Source of the DNA: Datnioides undecimradiatus
Lineage: Eukaryota > Chordata > Actinopteri > Lobotiformes > Datnioididae
Direction of reading: 5' to 3'
Assembly (NCBI GenBank): GCA_008933995.1
Contig: WARS01000064.1
Location: 62,001 to 126,000, forward strand
Length of the DNA stretch: 64,000 nt
A program made the translations under genes and the position numbers. How positions within the stretch are numbered: the first letter of the stretch is position 1; each line of letters begins with the position of its first letter. This document shows, one piece after another, positions 1-11,698 of the stretch. The notes beneath the pieces are model-generated. The model saw nothing but the letters and a program-made list of their open reading frames with translations. It was not told where the DNA came from and made no database searches.

Positions 1-3000
1 GATTAATTAAGAAAATAACTGGAGGTTTGATCAAGAATGAAAACAGTCAGCCTATCTGCTCACCATCTGGATACAACTGGGAGATCATTCCAAACTTTAA
101 CATTGTAAACGGCCTCTGTGAGCTGCTAATGGCTGGAACAATCAAACATAAAGCAGCGTCCAGTCACACTCTTGGTACAGGCTGGGGAGGTGAATATATT
201 GTAAGGTCACAGCTGTGCTAAAATTCTATATGCATTGCTCACGATCAGGAGCTGAGCTAATATGTGTTTTTTGTATGAATAAATTGAAGCAAGCCTCGAT
301 GATGGTGACTCAGAAAGCAAAGTGGGCTTTTCACTGAGGTACTATCTACATGTTTATAAATATGTGATTGCATTGTTGGTTGAATGCAGTGTAATGCCTG
401 TGGACTACTAATGATTTCCACTCACACACTGTGCAAGCACCATAACACCCCATGGTAGACCCCCCCCCCCCAATTCTTTAAAGGACATATCATGTGAAAG
501 ACACGGTTGTGAGAGTAGCGCAGCTCCTTTAAGGAATAGGCCAGTGTGTAACGTGTGTACGTAGTGAGTGTGTGGTTGAGCAAGCGAGACAGAGCGAGCA
601 GCAGAAAGGTGACAGTGAATTTGAGTGGAGCAGAGGAAAAGGTTAGCAGTAAGTTGCTAGTCTGGCAGTAAACGTACAGTATAGGTTACAGTGTATCATT
701 AGATTAAAGCTGCAGCTTCTCAACACCAACAAGCTTCAGACTACACTGTGGAAGCTGAGCAGGAAGTGCTAACATTGAACTTGTTGGTTTCTGTGAGATG
801 TTTCCTAAATGTATATGCATTAACATTGGGTCTGTGATGTAGCTGCATGTCATTGCTACCTATGTTTCTAGTGTTAAGAACCTAAGTTAGCGTCAGTCTG
901 TAAGCTGTGTGAAGGTTAAATCCATGTGAAATGCAATGGAATGACTTGTCCCAGATGTCATGGTTGGACCTCTTTCACAAGTTTTGCCTGTAAACTCTGA
1001 CTTATTTATTTATTGTCCCACTCTAGCTTTTTCAACCCTTTGTACACGGATGAATTAATGGATCATCATTTAAGATATTCTCACATGTGTGACGACAGAC
1101 TGGTGTTCTGTAGATATGTGCTACCTTAGCAGTTGTGAAGCTCAGGATCAAGGCTGAGGGTTTGATAAATAAGGCAGCATAAATGGTTAAAACACCGGTG
1201 TGGTGTGCTGTACAGATACAGTGCAATAGCAGCACCTGCTAATAACAAAAGACCCAGGGGAAACACTGAAACGTATATGTTGCCGCTGGTACACTGAAAG
1301 TAAAATTCTATAGTCTTCTCAGTGTGGTAATAGGATTTCATTTAACTTCCCATGAAACTGAACTCATTGCTGAATGAATGCGTATGACAAATTAGATTTA
1401 GATTTCTGAAAGGAGATGTTCCTCGTGTTTTGACTCTCACTTGCAGTAGAAGCCGTAAAGAATCTTCTTTCACCCCTAAAGTGAGCTGTTTGGGTGGCTA
1501 CAGAGCAGATGAAAGACATGTGCTGAGGCCCCTGACCATTTTAAAAGAGCAGAAAGGGGAAAAAAGAAGAGTGGAATTCATCACGTCTGTTGTCTCCAAA
1601 GTCTTTGGTGTTAATGAGGGTCAGAGTGCACTGTCTCTGCTCCTGCAAATAAAGGAGGCTGCGCACAAGCTCGTTCTGTTAAATATGACCCAACTGTTTC
1701 CTCAGTCCTGTTAAACAGAAACATATTGATCAGCAGAGGCTTTCAGGTCATGTCCCTGGAAGATACTGGAAAGCTGTTTATTTTATGAGAAAACAGTTTT
1801 GGATATGTAATGTTTTTGTTTTAAACTTTACATTTAAAGATGTTGTTAAGAGCCAACCTGGGTGCCACACACTCAGCTGACCACAGGATTAATAATTCTT
1901 AGGCCAGGAATAAAGTCAGAAATAAGCATTTATCATAACAAAAATCTGTACAATCACATTATTCTGCAAAAATATAGTAATTTATTATTTCATAGATTTA
2001 GTTAATTTTTAATATCCCCAAATAAAAAAATACAGGATTAATGAATATCTGTTATATTTATAATACAGCATATATTTTATATAACATTTTCTTATAATTA
2101 TAAAAATGTAAAATATCGATTATGGATGAAAAAATAGGAAATTGTAGAAAAAGAAAGTGGAAGCATCAAAAAAGCTGATAACTGAGGTACATGAAATACA
2201 GTTTAATTATTCTGAAAATGTATAAACCATTAAAAAGAAAAACAGTGAAAGTGTATTAAAAATTATTGCAAACAAAATTAAACAATATATCTTTATAAAT
2301 ATGAAAAAAGCAAAAATGCTGTGAAATATTAGCAAAAGTTCAAATGCAAACAGGCTCAATATTAATATTAATCACTGGCAGTGACTCCAAACATGTCGCA
2401 CCTCTCTGTTTCCTCACTGCAGCATCACAGATCTGTGATTTTTTTTTTTTTATTATTATTCTACATTATTTTAAATTTGCATTTATGAAGTTAGAGAAGC
2501 AGGGACAGACAAAGATTAAGTTTTCAGTTTAACTTTGATGTTTCAGTGAAGTCTAAAGTCAGACTGCTACAGTGAAATCTTTGTGTCAGATGTGACAAAA
2601 CAATACAGCCGGCTGATCTGCGCTCAAACTGAAAAGATCAAACTGGGACACTGTTCAACGTAGACGAGACTTATAAATGAAAATCACAGTTTCCTACAGC
2701 CAAAGGTGACGACTTCAGTCCAGTCAAAGTCAGAAAACATTATATAAGCTGTCACATAATTAGAAACTTTCATATCAGCCAGTGGTAAATCAGCCTCACA
2801 ACATTACTACATCCATGGCATAAATCAAACTCCCTGCAGTGACTGAAGGAGCGGTTGAGCTCCAGATGTCATGGTTCAGTCCTCTCCTGGTGCTCACAGG
2901 TTTGAGTTGTACTCCTCCCTCTTCCACCTCCTCCAGTCACCTGTGGCCTCAGATGGACGCTGTCCTTCTCCTAGCAGAAGTCTGGGCTGTGTACTTCACC

Positions 3001-4790
3001 TTGCAGATGAGACCCTATCAATGTTGCCTCTGCTTTCACTAGAATTAACACAGTAGTGCAATATTGCTTATAGGGTCTTGACTCTGAGGGATGATCTTCT
3101 TCTCATGCAGCCGATGTCACAGCTGGTCCTCCTGCTCGCCCCACCATGCTGCTCACTGCTCACCGATGTTCAATATACGGCGTGATTCAAGCTGTGTGAG
3201 ACTAGCTGTGAGTGAAATGTTGAGTCTTCATTGTGTTCATCCAATAAATGTTCCTGCTTCACGCTGCATTCACTCTTAGGTTAGAGAGCAGTTTGCTCGA
3301 CAATGAACTGAACTCATTCACTTGTTCATTAAATGCTTTAACCATTTCCTCATAACCAATTTCATAAGTTTGTCAGTGTAAATACACTCCGGTGATGGGA
3401 GCATGGTCAGTGTCAGAGTGAGCCCAATGCTCATTCTTTAAAATCATTCAAACAGCTAGTCAGCAGTTTGATCCTTGTCGTGTAGCTGCACTTTCACAAT
3501 GTTAACGACTGTGGATTCATCAGTTTGCTCCCTGTACAGCTGTCACGACTGCTTAGAAAACAGCATATCTAATGAAAACGTGATAACTGTCTGCTGGATT
3601 TCTGCTTTTGCAACAAAACAGTGGAGGTGCATGGAATTAAGCGTACGGCTCAGGAGAAACCAAGTGTTCAAAGGGACGTGTTCTTCTCAACAACTCTGTA
3701 GTCTGTGGGTTATCCACACCAGCAGGGGCTGCTTCTGCAAAGACATGTTGCCTCAGATTCTTCTAGTGCAATTGTTCACTGCCGTTCACTCTGCAAGTGG
3801 AATTCCATTCACCTCCATTGTGTTGGTGTGGAGACAGAAACCTCAGAGAAGGATGTTTCAAAAGCAGCTGCACGGTCCCTACAGGTAGGTCAGACAATGG
3901 GCCCTTCTTTGTCATTTATGTTATTCCAAAAACTATTTATTACATCTTCAGCTGCAGCTTTATAGTTATGTTATTGGTGATGGCTATTGAATCTGAGGTG
4001 ACTGTTGTATCAGTGTGCCTTGTACTTGTGTGGCACTTTTCAGTGCTGGCCTGAATGATGGAGGAGGTCAGTCAGGAATCCTCGTGTGTGTCGGCAGTGA
4101 TGTCACCACCACAGTCCTTTATGAGCAGACTGTAAAGGATAGAAAGAGCCTGGGCAGGTGTTACTCTCCAGTTTTAAAGGAGTGGTGGTCATCATTATAC
4201 TTTAGGTTATACCGTTACGCCCATCTGAAAGCTGTTCTTCTCCTTCTGTGTAGTCCATATCAGCTCAGTCTGCTCCCTGTCATTGACGAAGTGTTGGACA
4301 TTTTCATCAAATACAGTACACATAGAATTTTTTTAATTCAATTTCTCTTCAACCTAAAATGAGTTCAAATGTAGACCAGCGTTGTGTGCATCCTCAGTAT
4401 TCTCAGAGTTCTCCAAACACTGAATTCAGCAGAATGGATGAAAATGGAAACTTGAGCATAAACAGGATTTTTGCCAGCAGGCAGGTTGAAGAGTGACTCC
4501 TGGCCTCCAGGTGGTCACGTGGGACAACGGCTACGGGACGCTCTCTGCTTGACACTCTTTCCCTGTTGCACTACTGTGGGAGCTGCAGCAAGCAGTGCAA
4601 TAATGAAAGGGCATCGGTCAGCTGGGCCCAGCCTCCCACCACCACACCCTCCACCCAGTCCTGCCCTGCCTCTGAGCAAAGCACCATAATCCAACGGTAG
4701 CTGACACACTTCACATGCTTTCACTGTATCAATGGGCTGATTACTTCAATAAAGGCAATGTTAGACTGTAGGAGTGTGTTTGTGTTTTAT
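1..4790. other. Left intergenic region, no gene recognised
   Basis: I see no exon set with matching reading frames and splice sites. The longest open frame (137 codons, near 3475-3888 on the plus strand) has no domain or family resemblance that I recognise. The stretch 1790-2560 is strongly AT-rich; a run of C lies near 461-472. The block around 480-790 (short GC-richer, then a region like an LTR end) looks repeat-like but I cannot classify it. A good polyadenylation context on the plus strand at 4748 suggests that part of 2.8-4.75 kb could be the 3' untranslated end of a transcript from further left, but no coding part is visible. Confidence 0.4.
4748..4753 (+). terminator. Candidate plus-strand polyadenylation signal
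   Basis: AATAAA is followed about 20-35 bases later by a GT-rich stretch (4774-4788), the usual downstream element of a cleavage site. No coding region feeding this site is recognised, so it may serve an unrecognised transcript or a gene left of the window. Confidence 0.35.
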
Positions 4791-4791
4791 T
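4786..4791 (-). terminator. Candidate minus-strand polyadenylation signal
   Basis: TTTATT on the plus strand reads AATAAA on the minus strand. It sits only 32 bases from the plus-strand signal at 4748 and overlaps its GT-rich downstream element. No minus-strand gene is recognised to the right of it before sdf2l1. Confidence 0.2.
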
Positions 4792-7190
4792 CTGAGCTTG
4801 ATGACAGTGGGATGTTCACAGTAAAATGTTAAAGCCTCTGAGACTGTCGGTCCAGTACAGTAGAGGAACGCAGTGTGTGCAGTGGACAACACTGACACCA
4901 CAGATGTGTGTTATACGACTGCAATAAAACACCCTGACATGATATAAGTGCCATCCCTCTAAACCTGTGGAGAGAACCAGGTTACAGAAGCAAGTAAAAA
5001 CAAGACAGAATAAAAAAATAAAAAGGGAGGAGCAGGGGAGCCACATGCAAAGTGACAAACTCCTGAAATATGTGGATGACGAGAGAAGAATAAAATGTGA
5101 GCTTAAGAACAGCAGAAGGATCGATTAAAGGTAGCGTTCACCCAAATGACTGTAGAGAAATGTCGAGTTTTGCCCGGGGCTGCTTTTACAACTACTTCAA
5201 GGGAAAACTGTGTTCTGATAATCCAGGTAATTCAGCAAGTGTAATGCTTCGATGCTGTGATCAATAAATTTCCACTCACTCCCACAGTACTGGAGTGGAG
5301 GTGCATGTCACAGTATCCCTGAGCTGGACTAACAAAATTTGACACCATCTCCAAATATGTGTTGGGTGGGTTTTGTGATTTGTGGATTTACATTTACATC
5401 CAGAATATTGTCTATAAATAGGTACCCACCGCTTAACGTCTCATCTGCTCATAGCTTTTCCTCAGGAGTTACATTTTGTGGTGCATCACACTGCAAATTT
5501 ACAATGAAAACAAGTTTAATCTGTGATGTTTTGGTACCGATGACGCGCCTACAAACAATATTTCTGTGCTTCCCGTCTTTTGTGGACTGTGGACACCTTC
5601 CACCTGGAGCGTGCAGCTTGAGAAGGGCTGGGGATCAAAACACAATGTTTTGGTCCAATACTACAATAGTACAATAAATCCATGTTTGGTGTTTTTGCTA
5701 AGACAACATCACTGATCTAAGAGTAGACAACAGCACCAAACCTTCTGAAAATATATCTCAGTAAAATCTTCTAAATGTAATCTGTTTGCCTTTATCAAGC
5801 TGTGGTTATGCAGCGCTTTTTAATATGATTGAAAACATGTTTCATTAATAAATAATAGGGATTTAAATGACTTTAAACCTAATTTAGCATTCAACCTTAA
5901 CACATCTTCATTTTTGCTTTGAATCATTAACTTAGGCATGACGGAAATGAGCCTGGACCTGCTGTGGTTGAGCTTTTATCCATGCTTTCAGTTCATTTCT
6001 CACTGTCCTGTTTCATCCTCGGCCATGAAACGGTAAATCAGATTAATTGTGAGGCTCTGCAGGAGCCTGGGCCGCAGTAAGTGTCAGTCAGTGGCAGCAC
6101 AGTGTCATTGAACAGCTTCCCTCAGTCATTTGAAGGCGCTTTTGTCTCCAGTGGAACCGTGAGACTGTAGAATCCGAGCCGGCGCTGTGAAAACAGTAGA
6201 AACAGAGGCGAGGTAATAGAACAACACAGCATTTCCTCCTCAGAGGTGGGTGGTCACATTTACATTTCCTCTGCTCTGCCTTCTGGGACTCATGCGTAGA
6301 GAGCCTGGGAACCTCCCTCTGCACCCCCACCCCCACTGGACGCCACCTCACCCCCACCCTCCTCCACTGAAGCCCCGTTAAATGTTGGGAGCAGCGCACC
6401 TTTCACCGCGGTAACGAAGGGGGCAAACTTCCTTCAGAGGGACAGACGCGATTCAAAACCCCGCTGAGTGCTCAGAGACAGTCCGCCCCTGCATCAAACA
6501 GACCACATGTTCCTCTGGGTCACTGAGTGCGACACCAATTTATTATATAATGTATTAATAAAGGCGCGTGGAAGAAAGAAATAGAGCAAGATGTAAAACA
6601 AAGAGTTTGCATTTAATTAAAGACAGTTTTGGTGTGTTTCTATTTAACTAATAATGCATAAAAATGTTTGAATTATATTTCAGTCAGCACGCATCTATCG
6701 AGATGAACTACCTCCACGCTTTAGGCACCAATTTAAAGGCTGCATTCTGATCATTTCTCTTCTTTCACACCTATAGCTTCTGCTCATTGACTCTTCCCCC
6801 ATTGGCTGAAACGTTTAATCCCTGAAAATAACCCGGAGATCCCTGAAGCCGTCAGAGATGTTGCAGAGAAGGAAAACGACACAAATGTTGCGCCTCTCCC
6901 AGAAACCTAACTCAACTGTAGAGGCTGTGCACATGTTGGAGTGTTCGTCTGCTTTACCTCCGCTGAGGTGAGGCTGCAGGATAAATAATGTGACATGCTG
7001 TAAAGGAATATATAAAGAAATTAAAGAGCGCCTTATTCAACGGAATGGAAGGTTAATATGCTGATTTTTCGTTTGGGTGGACATTAAATTTAACATTCAG
7101 CTCTAAATAAAATGATGAAAACATTATTTTTGCCTAATAAAATGAAAGTTTCTAATGGCTACAAGTCCTCCAGCTGTTGATGACGTGGCG
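4792..7190. other. Intergenic region, no gene recognised
   Basis: Only short open frames without recognisable families occur here. The part 6060-6480 is somewhat GC-rich (C-rich run near 6310-6365). 5780-5900 and 6540-6680 are AT-rich. I see no exon structure. Confidence 0.4.
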
Positions 7191-7700
7191 ATTAAATGGA
7201 TAATGTAGTTTAGTGTTGATGGTGAGCGGTCTGAGCTGAGGCAGAGCCAAACAGCGGCAGCAGGCGGCCCGACACACCGCGCGGCGGCACAAAGCCATGT
7301 TGTGCAAGTCTTGCGTGTTTCCCACCATGTCGAAGCTGCTGTGAAGTACCATTCAGACACATGTGCACGGTGTGCGGAGCCTCACCGGTGTTCCGCAGAG
7401 CCGAGTCTTCGTGGCATTCTGTACTCAGCCGCTGGGTTCACGGACGCGCCTTTGAGCGGCAGCCGGCGGGGAATGCGGGAGATGTAGATGGATGCTGGAG
7501 GAGCAGGACGCTCCTGATGATAACGGAGACGATTAGACGGTGATGATCATGGGAATAAAGCGTCATCCCCGCGACGCTGCCTGTCCGTCTTTGATGGTGG
7601 TTTGTCTCCACCTCCTGGACGATCAGGGAGCAGCAGCAGACAGCGGACAGACTCTCTCAGGTCACTAAATCCATCTGGTGATTGAGTTCAGATCATTAAT
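7190..7700. promoter_or_regulatory. CpG-rich patch, possible orphan promoter
   Basis: The sequence changes from AT-rich to GC-rich with many CpG dinucleotides, densest at 7255-7290 and 7430-7600, and returns to AT-rich after 7700. In fish genomes such patches often mark promoters or first exons. Open frames on both strands (for example 7152-7352 minus, 7302-7487 plus) match no family that I recognise. It could be the 5' end of an unrecognised gene, a non-coding RNA promoter, or simply a GC island. Confidence 0.3.
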
Positions 7701-9200
7701 CTTTCACTTTTCAGCTGGAATCAAGAATTCAGTCACTTATGTATTTATTAAACGAAATAACCTGTACTGTAATATTTCAATGTTCCTTTAAATATCATTT
7801 ATTATTTCTTTGAAATATTGAGTTATGTCTGTTTTCTACTGCTTTAGTCCCTCTGGAGATCCCAAAAGTCTCATATTCAAAGTTGACTAAACTAAACCAG
7901 CATGAAAACATCTGCATAACCATCTACGGATGACTGCGCCGTTTACTGGTTAGATGAATATATTTCCCCTCAGCATCAATACTGATGTACAAGGCGTCCT
8001 GAACTACGTGGTAACAGTAGCGGTGATGTGTCTCCTCCTGTTGGACAAGACACTTCATAACAAACCGCCTGCTTTAATGTGAATGCACTATTTTTTACTG
8101 ATGCAAACAAATAAATAAACAAAGCATAACACTTAATATTTGAGTCACTTAAAGGGTTTCATGCAGAAGCCTTAAGGAACACTGTATTATATAGTTATTG
8201 TGGGACATAGAAGCGTTTGTGTTAAAGCAGGTCTGTTTTTAGAAGTCACACTGTTTTCACTGATTCTATCAAAAGCCCCATATGGACACACTAGAAAATA
8301 AACTTATTCTCACTCTATGACCATTGTTATCTATTCCCATCATCGTTACGTCACCAAATGCAAAATATGAATGCAGCACAACGCAGATGAAACTGTCCAC
8401 CTTTATGACCATAAATAGATCATAAAGTATTATGAAGTCTAAGGCTGCCATAAGTTTTAAATTTAAAGAACATTAGCAGCTCAACAAGAGAGTGTTTTCC
8501 ACAGCTGTCCTGTTAGATTGCGCTGCAGGTGTTCATGTCACACAGTATGGCCACTGGTATGTCGGAGACACTCTTCTATCCTTACCATAGATGGTATAGT
8601 CCCACTGAGCCTCCTGGTCCAGAGCTGAGCTGTGGCTCCTGATGGCGGCAGGGAAAAATGTCCATCAGCAACTGCTGTGGGAGGTGGGACTGTTTTAACT
8701 TCCTGTGGGAGGATAGTTCATGATGGGACTTCTTCAACTGGTGAGAGATGTTTCCAGACCATGTGAGGTCTGCCATGAAGCAGATTCCCAGGATTTTGAA
8801 GTTCTTTACATCAAAGAGCGAGAGGTGAATTCAGCATGAATCTCTGAAGTCCATGTTGAGACACCACCCAGCCACATTCTGACCCCCCCCTCCCTGCAGA
8901 TTGTTTGGATATTGTTCATTATCTCCTATGCTGGCACTGTGGCACCACAAAATGGGGGAACAGCTGTGGAAAGACAGAGTTGATGAGGGGGCTGAAGACA
9001 GACCCTGGGGTGCTCCTGTCAGCTTGAAGCACCCTGCAGTTGTACTCACGCTAGCCTAGCATTAGCTTTGGGTTCACATAGACAGGTGTGAGATATATTG
9101 TAAACCAAACACTAAGAAATGAATCTGATGCATGTTTTATACAACACAGAGCATCCTCTCCCTCCAGTTTACTTGAAATGAGAATGAGAAAGAGCCGTAA
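7700..9200. other. Intergenic region with a possible degraded LINE piece
   Basis: Mostly AT-rich non-coding DNA. The part 8580-9060 is different: read on the minus strand it contains a short stretch (around 8960-9040) resembling the GAPQG motif region of LINE reverse transcriptases, in a frame broken soon after. This is weak evidence and I do not assign a family. Confidence 0.25.
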
Positions 9201-9212
9201 GCAGCACAGTGT

Positions 9213-9218
9213 TTTATT
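9213..9218 (-). terminator. sdf2l1: Candidate distal poly(A) signal of sdf2l1
   Basis: AATAAA on the minus strand in an otherwise gene-free stretch downstream of sdf2l1. Further candidates lie closer to the stop codon at 9769-9774 and 10319-10324. The sequence alone does not decide which one is used. If this one is used, the 3' untranslated region is about 1.8 kb. Confidence 0.25.
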
Positions 9219-10126
9219 CAAAATCAGAAAATAGTCCAGGAAACATTTTCATCATTTCATCTTTGAACTAAAAAACATTTTATTCTTTAAAATCTTCTTT
9301 AAAACGCCTGTTGCCTGTGGATAGACGTCATGTTCTTGTGCATCTTCATGTGCTTTTCCAGGATTTGGGGTCCAATATATGGAACATTCGCAAAGAGGTT
9401 TCACAGAGATTCATGTAGAAAAAGTATTAAGCATACAGTGAAAAGAGGCCAGCGGTAAGAAGTACTTCCTTTAAAATGCATGTACTGCTCTGACCTTAAC
9501 AAAGGCTTTAACTATTATATATAACTAATGTCATACATGGAGTGATGCAGGCTAAGAGTAATTTACATTACTACAAAGACTGACCGGACTCTGTTTGTCC
9601 TGGGGGCTGATGGGAGGATTAAATGAGCAAATGAGTTTTTTCTCCTCATGGGATCAGCTCTTCTGCATGGTCTGGTCTGAGCGTGAAGACGTCACATCTG
9701 GATGAAACCACGTTTGCGGCCCGTTTGCAGGTTAAGAAGAAGCGGTACTGGGTTTCTCTGTAGAGCTCTTTATTTTCAACTTAAAAGGTTTTGATTGGGT
9801 GACGCTGGAGACGTCAGCAACAGGAAAAACAAAAACACAGAAAAGCTAAAAGGGACAGTGACGGGAGCTGTGATAGGTCACAGAGGAACACGCTGGTCAG
9901 TGATTGGATGATGAGAGAAGTGCAGGAGTTGAATGGATTCAAAAGTGGTGAGTGGTTAACTGTTGTGCATGTAACCCAGTGTCTGAATGGTACTAAAACA
10001 GAGCTTACTGGCTAACAGATACACGACCTCATCACCGTGCATCCTGCAAACAGCCGTGTTTAAAGGGGAAAGCCGGGATTAAAAACAAGTCGCGTCTTTC
10101 TTTCACTTGCTTCTAAAACAAATGCA

Positions 10127-10128
<2 letters not shown>

Positions 10129-10164
<36 letters not shown>
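10129..10164. repeat. (AC)n microsatellite
   Basis: About 18 perfect AC units, downstream of the sdf2l1 stop codon and possibly inside its 3' untranslated region. Confidence 0.95.
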
Positions 10165-10166
<2 letters not shown>

Positions 10167-11007
10167 AAGGCCAAGATCCTTCCAACAGCAGGCTGCAGAA
10201 ACACTACTGCTTTTGTGAGTGCAAACAATAATTTATATAGTCTGCCACGTTGACTTGTCTCTGCAAGTTCCTGATATTACAACTTAGTGGGATGACAGGC
10301 TCCTTTACTGAAATAACTTTTATTTAAACCCATAGAAATGTTCTTTTCTATTAATATTGCAAACTGAGTAGCAGCGAACCACCAGTGAGTCATGATCATA
10401 ACGGGGCCGCGACCAGGGCCATTAATCTGCTAACTGACATCTCTGACGTCCAGTCAGTAAGAAGTCAGGGAATGGTGAAAAATGTCTTTCCCAGTGCAAG
10501 AGTCCATGCTGACAGCATCCAGTGTCTTACTTTGTCTGACTGACGTCTCAAAACCAGAAGAGGTTCTATTTCCTGTGACTAAACAAACAAAACAACAAAA
10601 ACAGAGAAAAGCAGCAAATCCTGACAGAGACACCAGAGAGTGTTTTCAGAACTGTTTTTAGTTCAATCAACTAAAACAAAGGTTGTAGCCGCCAATATTC
10701 TAATTGATATTGGGTTTTTTTGGCGCATATGTTTCTGGAGAAAACGCAATTGAAACCAGTAAAGAAGCCGTGTGACAGCTGCCGTTAATACAAGAAACAG
10801 AGCCATAATGGCTGACATTTCATACAGAGTCACGAACCTTAGTTGAACTGTTAACATTATCCCCTTTGTCTCAGAACACCCTGAGTAAGTCACATGTACA
10901 GAGATGAGTCATCAGTCAAGAGCTCGATGTCCTTCACACACACAGACATCGTTTGGTCCAGGCGAGCTATAAAACAGGAAGCCATGTTCTTTGTGTCTCT
11001 CGGAAGA

Positions 11008-11651
11008 TCAGAGCTCATCGTGGCGCAGTGGCTCCTGGCTGGGCTGGATGAAGACACCTTCCATGGAGCGCCACCAGTTGTGCTGGTTGGGAGAGCTCAT
11101 GCCGTGCACCTCGCGCTGGCCCCGAATGGGGTGGCCGTACTGCTCTCCCGTCACGCTCAGGAAGACGTCTGTGCCCACGTGTTTGAAACGGACGGCCTCA
11201 TCGCGCTCCCAGTGGATGCCGTCACACTGCACGGTCCACACGTCCAGGTCATCACCCTCACCGTTCTCTCCAAAAGCGCTGACCTCCTGCAGATGATGGG
11301 TAGTAGAAACCAAAAAGGTTTAGACACAGATAGTACAGACAGTGCTCGCCAACAGACCTGCAAGTGGTTGCTACGGTAACAATCTACAACAAATCAGCAA
11401 TGAATGTGTCTCCAAACAGGTGTTCAGGTACAACAGTGTATGCCAGCATCTTACCTGGTTGTTAGACAGGGGTGAGCTGAAGTGGTGTGTATGGAGGTTT
11501 CTGCCAGTCTTCATGTGCGTGATGCGGATGGACTCGCCACACTTGATGGCCGCCCCGCGCTGACACGGACGGTTGGGCTTCCCACGAATCTGCCAGTAAC
11601 TGTTGGCATCGTCTGCGTTCTCCACTCCAGTTACAGACTGCTGTCCACTGC

Positions 11652-11698
<47 letters not shown>

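Noticed and set aside
480..790. Solo LTR or SINE near the left edge
   Set aside because: The wording feels repeat-like but I found no inverted ends or target duplication to support a call.
3475..3888. 137-codon open frame on the plus strand
   Set aside because: No family resemblance, no splice partners and cysteine-rich composition as expected of non-coding DNA.
8580..9060. LINE reverse transcriptase on the minus strand
   Set aside because: Only a short GAPQG-like stretch supports it and the frame breaks at once; kept only as a weak note in the intergenic description.
10663..10893. Hydrophobic 76-codon frame on the minus strand that looks like a membrane protein
   Set aside because: It lies in the probable 3' untranslated region of sdf2l1 and resembles no known family; the hydrophobicity comes from T-rich sequence.
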